Shown here piece by piece: positions 20,599 through 30,828 of a DNA stretch of 64,000 nt (within the stretch, counting starts at the first letter, position 1; each line of letters starts with the position of its first letter). The notes beneath the pieces are model-generated. The model did no database searches and was not told the origin of the DNA. It was given only the letters and a program-made list of their open reading frames with translations. Origin of the DNA: Membranihabitans marinus. GTDB lineage: Bacteria; Bacteroidota; Bacteroidia; Chitinophagales; Saprospiraceae. A program made the translations under genes and the position numbers. The stretch lies in contig NZ_JAJQYA010000001.1 of assembly GCF_021729155.1 (NCBI RefSeq), positions 186,001 through 250,000 of the forward strand. Reading direction: 5' to 3'.

Positions 20599-22341
20599 AT
20601 GTTTCAAATTAAAGAGCAAGCCAAAAAGTACGATGTTTTGATCGTAGGTTCTGGTGCAGGTGGAGGAATGTCCGCTCAGATTTTGGCGGAAGCGGGATTA
20701 AAAGTGGCATTGTTGGAAGCCGGTCCCAATTTTGACCCTGCCGACCCAGAGACCCAAACTCAGATGAAGTGGCCTTATGAATCACCTAGAAGAGGAGCCA
20801 GTACCGATACTCGGTCATTCGGCGATTTTGACATGGCTTATGGGGGCTGGCAGATCAATGGTGAGCCCTATACCAGAAAAGGAAATTCTGAATTTGATTG
20901 GTTTAGATCTCGTATGGTAGGGGGAAGGACGAATCACTGGGGGCGAATTTCTCTTCGATTTGGACCATTGGATTTCAAACGCAAAGATCATGACGGCAAA
21001 GGTGACAACTGGCCAATTGGCTACGATGATGTAGCTCCTTATTATGACAGGGTCGATAAAATGGTCGGAGTTTACGGGACTCGTGAAAATATTCCCAATG
21101 AGCCAGATGGCTATTTTTTACCTCCTCCGAAGCCGAGGTTGCATGAAATGTATTTAAAGAAGGATTTAAAGAAAATAGGTATTCCTGTGATTGCAGCCAG
21201 AAAATCAGTTTTGACCAAAAAGTTAAATAACAAACGCGGAGTTTGCTTCTATTGCCAACAGTGTAATAGAACTTGTACGGCTTATGCGGATTTTTCATCT
21301 TCTTCGGTGTTGGTTCAGCCTGCTTTGGAGACTGGCAATGTAGATCTTTATGTCAATGCGATGGTGCGGGAAGTACTTACCGATGACAATGGAAAAGCAA
21401 CCGGTGTGTCTTATGTCGATAGAGTGGAGATGAAGGAATATAGTGTCAAAGCCAAGGTAGTAGTTTTGGCTGCCAGTGCTTGTAGTTCGGCCAGAATACT
21501 ATTGAATTCAAAATCTGAGAAATATCCCAACGGATTGGCTAACTCTAGTGGATTGGTAGGTAAATACCTTCACGATTCCACTGGGGCTTCAAGAAGTGCA
21601 ATCTTGCCTCATTTGATGGATAGAATCCGCTATAACGAAGATGGGGTTCGAGGAATTCACGTATATACACCATGGTGGTTGAACGATAAAAAGGATTTAG
21701 ATTTTACTCGAGGATATCATATTGAGTATGGTGGTGGAATGAATGTGCCATTGTATGGATTTGGAATGGGCATGGAAAAGAAAAATGGTTTGGTTCCAGG
21801 GCCAGATGGCAAAAAAAAGAAAGCCGGTGGATATGGATTGGACCTAAAAGAAGATGTGAAACGATTTTGGGGAGCAGGTATAGGATTTGCGGGTAGAGGA
21901 GAGTCCATCCCTCAAAAAGATAATTATTGTGAAATCGATCCCAACGTTGTGGACAAATACGGAATCCCTGTACTTCGATTTAATTATAATTGGACTGATG
22001 ATGAGATCAATCAAGCCAAACACATGCAAGATACATTTGAAGAAATTATTCATACCATGGGTGGAATTCCTATGGGAGAAAAACCGGGTAAAGAGAGTAA
22101 TTACGGATTGGAAGCACCTGGAAGAATAATTCACGAAGTCGGAACGACTAGAATGGGTCATAATAGCAAAGATTCAGTGACCAATTCATTTGGTCAGACC
22201 CATGATGTAGACAATTTGTTTGTAATGGATGGAGGGGTTTTTGTGTCTCAAGCCGACAAAAATCCAACATGGACCATCTTAGCTTTGGCCATGAGATCTT
22301 CTGAATATTTGATTGATGAATTAAAGAAAATGAGCATTTAA
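20599..22341 (+). CDS. GMC oxidoreductase (sugar dehydrogenase catalytic subunit)
   Basis: FAD-dependent glucose-methanol-choline oxidoreductase of 580 residues. It has the ADP-binding motif VGSGAGGG at 16-23 and the GGRTNHWG segment. A four-cysteine motif CFYCQQCNRTC at about 216-226 resembles the Fe-S site in bacterial FAD-glucose-dehydrogenase alpha subunits. The C-terminal HEVGTTRMG block leads to the NPTWTILALAMR end. It has no signal of its own. The next gene, 1 bp downstream, is a Tat-signal gluconate-2-dehydrogenase-subunit-3 protein, which in known complexes carries the catalytic subunit across the membrane. It is likely a periplasmic sugar or glycoside oxidase feeding the electron-transfer chain. 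Confidence 0.92.
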   Translation: MFQIKEQAKKYDVLIVGSGAGGGMSAQILAEAGLKVALLEAGPNFDPADPETQTQMKWPYESPRRGASTDTRSFGDFDMAYGGWQINGEPYTRKGNSEFDWFRSRMVGGRTNHWGRISLRFGPLDFKRKDHDGKGDNWPIGYDDVAPYYDRVDKMVGVYGTRENIPNEPDGYFLPPPKPRLHEMYLKKDLKKIGIPVIAARKSVLTKKLNNKRGVCFYCQQCNRTCTAYADFSSSSVLVQPALETGNVDLYVNAMVREVLTDDNGKATGVSYVDRVEMKEYSVKAKVVVLAASACSSARILLNSKSEKYPNGLANSSGLVGKYLHDSTGASRSAILPHLMDRIRYNEDGVRGIHVYTPWWLNDKKDLDFTRGYHIEYGGGMNVPLYGFGMGMEKKNGLVPGPDGKKKKAGGYGLDLKEDVKRFWGAGIGFAGRGESIPQKDNYCEIDPNVVDKYGIPVLRFNYNWTDDEINQAKHMQDTFEEIIHTMGGIPMGEKPGKESNYGLEAPGRIIHEVGTTRMGHNSKDSVTNSFGQTHDVDNLFVMDGGVFVSQADKNPTWTILALAMRSSEYLIDELKKMSI

Positions 22342-22342
22342 A

Positions 22343-23050
22343 ATGGATAGACGTAAGACTTTAAAATTAATGGTGGCTGGGTCTGCAGCCACGGGATTGG
22401 TATTGACAGGGTGTGAAAGCCCAAAGACTTCATCCGATGCTGGTCAAAGTAAGGTAGATTTGGAAAATGATTTGGGCTATGGTCGTACAGACGAAGAGTT
22501 AGTACGTGATAAAGCACTAGTAAAAGAGTCGTTTTTCTCAGATCACGATCTGGCGACTATCACTGTTTTGGCCGATATTATATTGCCTGCCGACGGTGAT
22601 CATCCCTCTGCGAGTAATGCCGGAGTTGTTGAATTTATCGATTTTATGGCATTGGATCGTCCTACTTTTCAAGTGCCATTGAGTGGGGGATTGAGGTGGT
22701 TGGATCACGAAAGTAGTGTTCGCTTCAACAAAGTATTCAAGGATGCTAGTGCCGACCAACAAATCGCCATTGTCGATGATATAGCCTATCCCGAAGATGC
22801 CAAGCCAGAGATGAGCCAAGGGGTAAAGTTTTTCTCAACCATGAGAGACCTTGTACTAACCGGATATTTCACCAGTAAACCCGGGTTAGAAGATCTAGGC
22901 TTTATGGGTAATGTCCCCAATGTATGGGATGGGGTACCTCAAGAGGTTTTGGACAAACACAACTTGGCTTACGATGAAAAGACCTTGAAAGAATGTGTCG
23001 ATCAATCGACAAGAAATGAAATCATGGACTGGTCGGATTATAAATTGTAA
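22343..23050 (+). CDS. Gluconate 2-dehydrogenase subunit 3 family protein, Tat lipoprotein
   Basis: Small partner subunit (235 residues) of GMC dehydrogenases. The N-terminus MDRRKTLKLMVAGSAATG has a twin-arginine motif at 3-4 and a lipobox LTGC at 21-24. It is therefore predicted to be Tat-exported and lipid-anchored. The body contains the family segments DHDLATITVLADIILPADGD and MRDLVLTGYFTSKPGLEDLG. Its start is 1 bp after the GMC stop codon. It probably folds with the GMC protein in the cytoplasm and carries it out. Confidence 0.9.
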   Translation: MDRRKTLKLMVAGSAATGLVLTGCESPKTSSDAGQSKVDLENDLGYGRTDEELVRDKALVKESFFSDHDLATITVLADIILPADGDHPSASNAGVVEFIDFMALDRPTFQVPLSGGLRWLDHESSVRFNKVFKDASADQQIAIVDDIAYPEDAKPEMSQGVKFFSTMRDLVLTGYFTSKPGLEDLGFMGNVPNVWDGVPQEVLDKHNLAYDEKTLKECVDQSTRNEIMDWSDYKL

Positions 23051-23282
23051 ATTAATTTATACGAATTATAACCGACAATAATAAACGTATTTGGTAATAT
23101 CCTTTATGTAGACTGAGAAATTGTAATCTATGAAGGTTATTCATTCAGTTGAAAGTAATAATTTCTACATAGGATTTACTGCAATTACATCATAGGTCAT
23201 CGATATACATATCTTAACCGATATTAAAAAACGCATTAGATATTAAAGAGGTATTTTAACAAATAACTTTAAGTGAAAATGG

Positions 23283-23318
23283 AAAAACCGCGTTTTCGTC
23301 ATCGAAAACGCGGTTTTT
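23283..23318. terminator. Strong bidirectional terminator
   Basis: A perfect 16-bp stem (AAAAACCGCGTTTTCG / CGAAAACGCGGTTTTT) with a TCAT loop, T-rich on both strands. It lies between the convergent GMC operon and ECF sigma gene and can serve both. Confidence 0.9.
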
Positions 23319-23369
23319 GTATTTTATCTCCTCATATATTAATTTCAATAGATGGTATTAGGGCAATTA

Positions 23370-23912
23370 TTAGAAGGAGTTAAAGAATATGACAATAAGA
23401 CTATACATGATTTCAGGATTGATGACTTTCTTTAAGTTTTTACCCGCTTCTGCCAAGTGATTTTTTACGGTGAAATAAGAAATCCCCAGTTGCTTGGATA
23501 TTTCTTTTAAGGATTGCCCTTGTTGTCGATGCATAACAAAAATAGTTTTTTGTCTTGGGGGCAATAATTCTAAAGCATCATCTAGTACGGTTGCGTAATG
23601 TTTTTGTTTTATTGTTTGTTCAACAGGATTGACAATGTCTTCTTTTAGGGTTTTTCGATAATCGGTTTCGTGGGCGGCCTTTCGGAAGTGATCTATTATA
23701 GAATTGCGCGCCATTAAATAAATGTAATTGCTTACATCTTCTATTTCAGCCAGCCTATCTTTTCGTAAGCAGACCTTTAAAAAAATCTCCTGAGTAATGT
23801 CTTTGGCTAGGTCAACGTTCCCAACGTTTTTTAGCACAAATCCATATACCTTGTCATTGAAATCATGAAATATCTTTTCAATATCTAATGGTGTATTGAC
23901 TTTAGACTCCAT
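23370..23912 (-). CDS. FecI-like ECF sigma factor
   Basis: A 180-residue extracytoplasmic-function sigma-70 factor. Region 2 covers about 12-78, including LAKDITQEIFLKVC and YLMARNSIIDHFRK. Region 4 covers about 115-165 (LPPRQKTIFVMHRQ, LKEISKQLGISYFTVKNHL). The hydrophobic last residues (SLIVIFFNSF) are a little unusual. It is transcribed away from the adjacent fecR gene, whereas many fecI-fecR pairs are co-directional. With FecR and the STN-domain SusC it should form a cell-surface signalling cascade for the SusC/D locus. Confidence 0.92.
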   Translation of the reverse strand: MESKVNTPLDIEKIFHDFNDKVYGFVLKNVGNVDLAKDITQEIFLKVCLRKDRLAEIEDVSNYIYLMARNSIIDHFRKAAHETDYRKTLKEDIVNPVEQTIKQKHYATVLDDALELLPPRQKTIFVMHRQQGQSLKEISKQLGISYFTVKNHLAEAGKNLKKVINPEIMYSLIVIFFNSF

Positions 23913-24284
23913 TCCTTTTCCGCTTATTAAATCCTATTAATTCTAGTAAATTTAAACTATAATTTTAACATCACCATAAGGTCTTACTGTTGCTAAATTG
24001 TTATTTCTAACTGGATTTTAAATCGGTTAGCAAGGCTAAAACCTAGTAATATTCCAACAATTGGATAGTATTTTAATGTGATCTGACTAAGGTTTTAGAG
24101 GGCAAATAGTGTAATTTAGTATTGGTATTGGATAATAAAATAGGACTTTTTGCCTCTTAAATTTGCTTATTAGATTGATTTTCAATGTAAAATTAATGTT
24201 AACTAAGCTCAATGTGTCTAATTTTTTAAATTTTGACTAGTCTATTTTTGAATTTCAACCGTTTCAATACCACAATCGGGAATA
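23913..24284. other. Divergent sigma/fecR promoter region
   Basis: This 372-bp AT-rich gap separates two divergent genes. It must hold both promoters, but I could not mark a convincing pair of boxes. Confidence 0.4.
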
Positions 24285-25256
24285 ATGAATAAGATTGAGC
24301 GAATTAAGTTTTTATATAATAAGTATATCGACAGGGAAATTTCTTCTCAAGAATATGAGGAGTTGTTTGACCTACTGCTCGATGGGAATAATCTCAATCA
24401 ATTAAAGTCTGAATTGGATGGTAAGTGGCAGGAAATACAGCCTCTGAAGTCTCCCTTAACTTGGGAGGAGATGAAGGTGAACATAAATGAAAAACCCAGT
24501 CGATCTAATATTATAAAAGGGAGGATGATATATTGGGCCGCGGCATCGGTACTTATTTTAATTTCTCTTTTCTTTTGGCCTCAATCTCCCAAAGTTGAAT
24601 ATGAAATATATCAGACCGGATACGGAGAAGTAAATAATATTACACTTGATGACGGGACTAAGGTCGTGCTCAATGCCAATTCTATTCTAAAGTGGCAAAA
24701 AGACTGGCGAAACATTGGGGTGAGAGAAGTTATAATTGAGGGGGAGGGATATTTTGATGTTGCTGGTTTGATTGCTCAAAGAAGTAAGAAAAAACTGCCG
24801 TTTAGAGTGTTGACCAATGACTTGACAGTGAATGTTGTAGGTACAATGTTTAACATCAAGAACAGAGGACATCAGACTGATGTATTGCTCGATGAAGGAG
24901 AAGTGCGACTTAAATTAAATAAGCCGGGTCCATCTGATGAAATCCTTCTTAGTCCTGGCCAAGCCTTGAGTTATTCAATGAAATCAAAAGATTTAAAAAG
25001 AATAGCAACTAGTGAGCAAAATTTGGCTGCTTGGAAAGAAGGCACATTGGAATATAAAGGTGTGGAAGTAAGGGAGATATTTAGACAATTGTCCGAGGTA
25101 TTCGGGCTGAGTTTTGAGGTCGATGATGAGGACTTATTACAGAGAAAAATTACTGCTGGATTGCCCTATACAGATTGGTCCATTGTGAAACAGTCACTGG
25201 GGTTGATTCTCGGTGTTAGTTTAGAAGATAGGGAAGGGAAAGTATATATAAAATAG
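24285..25256 (+). CDS. FecR-family anti-sigma factor
   Basis: Inner-membrane anti-sigma/transducer of 323 residues. A cytoplasmic N-terminal domain (about 1-80) precedes one membrane helix (about 84-100, YWAAASVLILISLFFW). The periplasmic FecR domain follows, recognisable by ITLDDGTKVVLNANSILKW, EGEGYFDVA, VNVVGTMFNI and VLLDEGEVRL. The C-terminal domain (LEYKGVEVREIFRQLSEVF) is of the type that contacts STN domains. It is followed by susC after 119 bp. It is expected to hold the divergent ECF sigma factor until the receptor is occupied. Confidence 0.93.
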   Translation: MNKIERIKFLYNKYIDREISSQEYEELFDLLLDGNNLNQLKSELDGKWQEIQPLKSPLTWEEMKVNINEKPSRSNIIKGRMIYWAAASVLILISLFFWPQSPKVEYEIYQTGYGEVNNITLDDGTKVVLNANSILKWQKDWRNIGVREVIIEGEGYFDVAGLIAQRSKKKLPFRVLTNDLTVNVVGTMFNIKNRGHQTDVLLDEGEVRLKLNKPGPSDEILLSPGQALSYSMKSKDLKRIATSEQNLAAWKEGTLEYKGVEVREIFRQLSEVFGLSFEVDDEDLLQRKITAGLPYTDWSIVKQSLGLILGVSLEDREGKVYIK

Positions 25257-25375
25257 GAAAAAACGACTGGGAATGATTGGCGTCCCTCCCAGCCGTATTT
25301 AAATAACTGAAAATGAAAATGTAATTCATCTTTGATCGAAAACTTCGACCAAGGAAAAATTAAAACTATGCAACC

Positions 25376-28300
25376 ATGAAATTAAATTTTTTACCGAGAA
25401 AAATGAAAATTCCGGGATTACAATTTTCCCCGGGGTCTTTTAAATGCAAAAAACTTATGTTTTTAGTATTGTCATTAATGACCTTATTTATTCAAATGCC
25501 TATCGGTAATGCCGCCGATAGAAGCCATACCGATGACGTATTGTTGGCTGAAGCCCTGCAGACATTGAGCGTGAATTACAAGGTGTTTTTTAGTTATGAT
25601 GAGGCTTCTATAGCCAATGTAAAGGTGGATTTTAATCCAGAGAATTATTCTGGAGTAGAGGAAGCTATGCAATCTATTTTAGTCGGTACATCCTTTCAAT
25701 ATAAAATCTTTGATCAGCGTTATGTGATTTTATACGAAGAAACAGATAGGGGGATTCAATCGTTGAAAGGTATGGTAAAACACTTGAACAACGTCATTGA
25801 TGTTCAAGAAAAAAAATCGGGTAAAACAGTAGTTTCTAAACTTCCGAAAAATGAATTTAATCGTGGAATTAGGAAATTGTCTGAGCCTGTATTAAATATA
25901 TCTGGAACCGTAACCGATCGTTCTGGAGAACCTTTAATCGGCGTGAATGTATTGGTTAAAGGGACTACAAAGGGGACATCTACTGACTTTGATGGCAACT
26001 TTAATATTGCAGACGTCGATGAAAATGCGGTATTGATTATTTCCTATATTGGTTTTGTATCTCAAGAAGTTCCAGTATCTGGTAAAGGAAGTTTTACCAT
26101 AGTTTTGGCTGAGGATTCTCAAACATTAGACGAAATCGTGGTTACGGCCTTGGGTATCGAAAGAGATAAAAGATCATTGGGTTATTCTGTGGCTGAAGTA
26201 AATAGTGAAGATTTAGAAAAAGTCCCTCAAGAAAATGCATTGTCTGCCCTTAATGGACGGGTAGCAGGGGTGAAAATCAGCAGTTCCAACAACGATATTA
26301 ACTCTGAAACTAGGGTGCAAATTCGAGGAAATACTTCACTGACAGGTAATGATGATCCATTGGTTATCATTGATGGAGTTCCTGTAGGAGACCCAACTAT
26401 AATGAATGATATCAATCCTGCAGATATCGCAAGTGTTTCTGTACTTAAAGGGCCAAGTGCTGCTGCATTGTACGGGTCGAGAGCCGGAAATGGGGTATTG
26501 TTGATCACTACTAAATCTGGAAAGTCAACCCAGAAAGGATTGGGTGTAACCGTAAATACAGCCTTGACTTTAAACCAACCTTATAGCTATATTCCACTTC
26601 AAAATAGATTTACCTCTGGACGTCAGGGCATATTTGATGAAGGTGCTTACCAACACTGGTATGGTCCAGAAGAAGGAGAAAGTGCGGTACAGTTTGGATC
26701 CAATGGAGAATCTACACCATTGGTTTTTCATCCAGATAACTTGGAAAATTTCTTCCAAACTGGGGTTTCCAATATCAACGATATGAGTATAAATGGGTCA
26801 TATGACAAGGGAAGTTTTAGATTGTCAATGTCTTATTTGAATGCTACAGGTACTACTCCCGAAACAGAATTGGAAAGACTGGGGATGAATTTGTCCGCTA
26901 AGTACAATTTAGCACCGAATCTTTCCGTGTCTACTAATGTCAATTTTTCGAACTCTTTTTCAGATAATTATCCTGTTCAAGTCCACAACGATTATCAATT
27001 TACGGAATTGTATATGGTACCTCCCCATGTGGATATGAATGCTTTAAAAGACTATTGGTTGGTTGAAGACGAATTGCAAAACAATGTAAATACAAGTTTT
27101 AACAATCCTTGGTTTAGAGTGAATGAAAAGATTCAGAAATTCGATAGAAACAGAGGGTTTGGAAATATAAAATTGGATTGGGAAATCATTCCTAAATTGA
27201 ATTTTATGGCTAAAATTTCTCAAATCAGTGGAAACGAGAAGAATGAAGAGTTAAATCCGTGGTCACTGTACGGTCGAGTGGCTAGTCCAAGAGGTGGTTA
27301 CTTTCAAGACACGGAATACGACAAGGAAATCAATACCGACTTCTTATTTTCATACAATACCAAGTTGGGAGATTTCTATATCGCACCTTCAGTTGGGGGA
27401 AATTTGATGCGTCAGAAAAGATCTTTAGTGAGCGTAGGAGGAGACAATTTGGTATTGCCCGCCCTATACACATTGTCCAATGTAGAGCGCGGTGGATTGA
27501 ACTACCAAACTGGTGTCTACAATAAAGCCATTTACAGTGTATATGGAATGGCAACTATCGGTTACAAAGATATGGTCTACCTCGATTTGACAGCTCGAAA
27601 TGATTGGTCAAGTACATTGCCGATAGAGAACAGATCTTATTTTTATCCATCGGCTTCATTGAGTTTGGTGTTGAACGAATTTATCGAAATGCCGGAATGG
27701 ATGGGTGTGACAAAATTGAGAACAGGCTGGGCTGAAGTAGGTAAAGACACTGATCCTTATGCCATTCAAGCTAGGTTGAATCAGGGAAGTTACGGTGATT
27801 TGGTTTACTATACCAATCCTTCGAGTATGGTCAATGCCAATTTAAAGCCGGAGATTGCCACTTCATTTGAAGTAGGATTAGATATGGCTTTCTTGGACAA
27901 TCGTCTCGGATTGGATGCGACTTATTACACAGTTCAAAATAGAAACCAGATCTTAAGTGTAGGTATCCCCGGAATGACAGGATTTAATTCGACGACGATC
28001 AATGCCGGTATTGTAGAAAATTCGGGCTGGGAAGTAGGATTGTTTGCTACTCCAGTAAAGAAGGATGACTTTCAATGGAATGTTAATTTAAATATTTCAC
28101 GGCAAGAGAGTAAGTTGACCGAATTGACTGAAGGTGTAGATCAGATTCAGTTTTGGAGCAATGTAGGTATTCAGGCCATCACTCGAGTAGGTGAAACACT
28201 GGGAGATCTTTACGGTCGTCAGACGATTAAGGTAGAAGAAGGAGAATATGCTGGATGGAATTTATTGGATGCCAATGGTGAATTGCAGCGATCTAATGAC

Positions 28301-29047
28301 TATACCAAAGTGGGTAATTATTTGCACAAGTTTTTATTGGGTGGTCAAACCAGTATTTCCTATAAAAATATTTCGGTTTCGGCCAGTTTTGACTGGAGAA
28401 ATGGAGGAGATTTTTATTCTATGACCATGTTGCGATTGGCAAGATCTGGCAAAGTAGAAAAGTGGGGTAAAGGAGAAGGAGAAAGTACCTTTACTGGAAT
28501 CTTGAGCGCTTTGGATTTCAACGGCGATAGAGATGCTATTGCTGCAGAAGTAAAATCTAATCAAGAAAAATATAATCATTTATACGTTGGAGGAAGAACA
28601 GCTGACTTGGGTGGATTCCCATATAATGGTCGCGACAACGGTGTTTTCTTCCCCGGTGTATATGTCAATGCAGAAGGTGAATACGTGGAAAATTTTGGTG
28701 CAGAAGGAACTCAATTTGTGAATTCATTTGAAATCATCGAACCAGGTGGTGGATATTGGGATGTTGGGCATGCCGATAAGTTTATTTACGATGCTTCCTA
28801 TGTGAAATTGAGAGAGTTGGCTATTTCTTATCAATTGCCTACTTCGGTCGCTCAATTGATAGGCTCTAGAGGAGCTTCGGTATCTGTGTTTACCAAGAAC
28901 CTAATTATCTGGACCGCAGCAGGTATTGGCATCGATCCCGAATTGGCGTTTTTGAGAACCAGTTCTTCAGTTCTTCAAGGTGTAGATAGATGGAATGGTG
29001 GTCCGTGGACTTCTCCAATCGGTATTAAATTAAGTGTTGACTTCTAA
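25376..29047 (+). CDS. SusC/RagA TonB-linked receptor with STN domain
   Basis: Outer-membrane importer of 1223 residues. The N-terminal signal ends near residue 47. The STN signalling domain covers about 53-122 (LLAEALQTLSVNYKVFFSYD). A carboxypeptidase-like beta-sandwich is at about 173-245 (ISGTVTDRSGEPLIGVNVLV, LIISYIGFVSQEVPV). A TonB-box-like LDEIVVTALG comes next, then the plug (NALSALNGRVAGVKI, VQIRGNTSLTGNDDPLVIID), then the beta-barrel to the C-terminus. The STN domain pairs it with the FecR/ECF system just upstream. susD follows after 11 bp. The imported compound is unknown. Confidence 0.95.
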   Translation: MKLNFLPRKMKIPGLQFSPGSFKCKKLMFLVLSLMTLFIQMPIGNAADRSHTDDVLLAEALQTLSVNYKVFFSYDEASIANVKVDFNPENYSGVEEAMQSILVGTSFQYKIFDQRYVILYEETDRGIQSLKGMVKHLNNVIDVQEKKSGKTVVSKLPKNEFNRGIRKLSEPVLNISGTVTDRSGEPLIGVNVLVKGTTKGTSTDFDGNFNIADVDENAVLIISYIGFVSQEVPVSGKGSFTIVLAEDSQTLDEIVVTALGIERDKRSLGYSVAEVNSEDLEKVPQENALSALNGRVAGVKISSSNNDINSETRVQIRGNTSLTGNDDPLVIIDGVPVGDPTIMNDINPADIASVSVLKGPSAAALYGSRAGNGVLLITTKSGKSTQKGLGVTVNTALTLNQPYSYIPLQNRFTSGRQGIFDEGAYQHWYGPEEGESAVQFGSNGESTPLVFHPDNLENFFQTGVSNINDMSINGSYDKGSFRLSMSYLNATGTTPETELERLGMNLSAKYNLAPNLSVSTNVNFSNSFSDNYPVQVHNDYQFTELYMVPPHVDMNALKDYWLVEDELQNNVNTSFNNPWFRVNEKIQKFDRNRGFGNIKLDWEIIPKLNFMAKISQISGNEKNEELNPWSLYGRVASPRGGYFQDTEYDKEINTDFLFSYNTKLGDFYIAPSVGGNLMRQKRSLVSVGGDNLVLPALYTLSNVERGGLNYQTGVYNKAIYSVYGMATIGYKDMVYLDLTARNDWSSTLPIENRSYFYPSASLSLVLNEFIEMPEWMGVTKLRTGWAEVGKDTDPYAIQARLNQGSYGDLVYYTNPSSMVNANLKPEIATSFEVGLDMAFLDNRLGLDATYYTVQNRNQILSVGIPGMTGFNSTTINAGIVENSGWEVGLFATPVKKDDFQWNVNLNISRQESKLTELTEGVDQIQFWSNVGIQAITRVGETLGDLYGRQTIKVEEGEYAGWNLLDANGELQRSNDYTKVGNYLHKFLLGGQTSISYKNISVSASFDWRNGGDFYSMTMLRLARSGKVEKWGKGEGESTFTGILSALDFNGDRDAIAAEVKSNQEKYNHLYVGGRTADLGGFPYNGRDNGVFFPGVYVNAEGEYVENFGAEGTQFVNSFEIIEPGGGYWDVGHADKFIYDASYVKLRELAISYQLPTSVAQLIGSRGASVSVFTKNLIIWTAAGIGIDPELAFLRTSSSVLQGVDRWNGGPWTSPIGIKLSVDF

Positions 29048-29058
29048 ATTATAATATA

Positions 29059-30795
29059 ATGAAACTATATAAATTAAAATATTTATTCTATTTGGCAACG
29101 GTGTTTTTGCTGTCTACTTCTTGTGAAGATTTAACTGAAGTAAATACCAATCCCAATGCCGTAGGGGGAGAGAAAATCAATCCCAAATATGTGTTTTCTT
29201 CTATTTTGGCCAATTCACCGAATGCATATACGCAACAATTTGCCTATGGGAATTCGGAGGGGATATTGGAAGCCGTTCAGTATTTGCAGCGCGACTATAT
29301 CGGTTTTGAAATCAATAACTTGATCTGGGGCGAATTGTCTTGGGGTTCCAGTATATACAAGCCCCTTAAGGATGCGGACTACGTATACGAATACGTTGAA
29401 ACCTTGGAGGATGAAAACTTGAAAAAATTCTATCAGGGTACGGCTCTGATAATGAAGTCATTTTACTATGGTTTTTATACTTCACTTTGGGGAGATATGC
29501 CCTATTCTGAAGCAATGATGGCTGAACAAGGTGTTTTTACTCCTAAATACGATGCACAAAAGGATATTTTCTTGGGTGTAATAGCTGATCTTAAAGCGGC
29601 CAATCAAATGTTGAACGGTCTCGGTGTGATTGGAGAATTGGTAAACTCTGATCTTCTATACGGTGCAGATGCTTTGAATTGGCAAAAATTTTGCAACAGT
29701 CTTTTATTGAGATATTATATGAGATTGTCCGATAAAGCCGGTGATTTGGGACTAGATGTAGCGAGTGAATTTGCTCAAATCGTAAATAACCCTAGTCAAT
29801 ATCCGATTTTTACAAGTACCGACGACAATGCTTCCATTGAATATGGGGGTACAGCTAGTAATAACTCATGGAGAGGAGGTCCATTAGGATATTCAAATAG
29901 ATCTGAATTTTACCGTAGAAAACCAGCCAAAACATTGGTTGATTTCTTGAGAATCAATGAAGATCCTCGATTGACTACATGGGTCAGACCAGTAGATGTA
30001 CAGTTGGTAGTCGGTGACAATGGAAGTGAATACGGTATTGGTGAAGACGGAAGAGTAAAGAGGTATTTGCCGAATTACCAAGAAGGCATTGATACCTTTT
30101 TGTATGTAGGTTTGGATATCGCTATGAAGGAGCCAGATTCTTGGAACCTACGTCCGAGTATGGATTTTGCTGCGGTAAAAGCATTAGATGACAAAATGTA
30201 TTTAGAGCAAGGTGCCAACCCACATACTTCTTATTTAGCCGATATGTATGCTGAAAATAGTCATCCCTTAGTGAAATCGATCTTGATGACTTATACAGAG
30301 GTCAATTTTTTGTTGGCGGAAGCATTTCACAAAGGTTGGATCAGTAATGGTTCAGCAGTGGATTATTATATTGCTGGTATGGAAGCTAGTTTGGATCAAT
30401 TCGACATCCAAGACGGAAGTACTTCTGTGTACAATTCTACCAATCACCAGTTGAAATCTTTTGATAGGGCTGAATTTTTAGCCAAAGGTAGGGAGGATTT
30501 TGAGGCAGGTACAGAAACCGATCAATATTTAAATATTATGACACAAAAGTGGGTTGGTCTTTGGATGACTCCAGAAGGTTATTTAAATTGGCGAAGAACG
30601 GCTATGCCCGATTTGGCATCCAATATTATAAGTGGATCAAATGGTGATAAAATTCCAGTTAGATTTATCTATGGAAACAATGAACGCAATCTCAACGGGG
30701 ACAACGTTGAGGCAGCTATATCCAAGTTGCAGCCTGCAGAGAACGATCAATGGTCCAAAATGTGGTTGCTTCAAGGAACGGGTAAGCCTTGGTAA
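29059..30795 (+). CDS. SusD/RagB-like surface lipoprotein
   Basis: Surface glycan- or nutrient-binding partner of SusC. The 578 residues open with a lipoprotein signal (lipobox LSTSC, Cys near 23) and the SusD-like opening DLTEVNTNPNAV. A TPR-like helical body follows: DADYVYEYVETLEDENLKKF, then a YYGFYTSLWGDMPYSEA block. It ends in the segment VGLWMTPEGYLNWRRTAMPDL seen in the SusD-like_2 branch. The gene is 11 bp after susC and 33 bp before the Tat-type aldolase gene, so all three probably form one transcript. Confidence 0.93.
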   Translation: MKLYKLKYLFYLATVFLLSTSCEDLTEVNTNPNAVGGEKINPKYVFSSILANSPNAYTQQFAYGNSEGILEAVQYLQRDYIGFEINNLIWGELSWGSSIYKPLKDADYVYEYVETLEDENLKKFYQGTALIMKSFYYGFYTSLWGDMPYSEAMMAEQGVFTPKYDAQKDIFLGVIADLKAANQMLNGLGVIGELVNSDLLYGADALNWQKFCNSLLLRYYMRLSDKAGDLGLDVASEFAQIVNNPSQYPIFTSTDDNASIEYGGTASNNSWRGGPLGYSNRSEFYRRKPAKTLVDFLRINEDPRLTTWVRPVDVQLVVGDNGSEYGIGEDGRVKRYLPNYQEGIDTFLYVGLDIAMKEPDSWNLRPSMDFAAVKALDDKMYLEQGANPHTSYLADMYAENSHPLVKSILMTYTEVNFLLAEAFHKGWISNGSAVDYYIAGMEASLDQFDIQDGSTSVYNSTNHQLKSFDRAEFLAKGREDFEAGTETDQYLNIMTQKWVGLWMTPEGYLNWRRTAMPDLASNIISGSNGDKIPVRFIYGNNERNLNGDNVEAAISKLQPAENDQWSKMWLLQGTGKPW

Positions 30796-30828
30796 AAAGA
30801 AATAATAACTAATACGAAATACGGTCAA

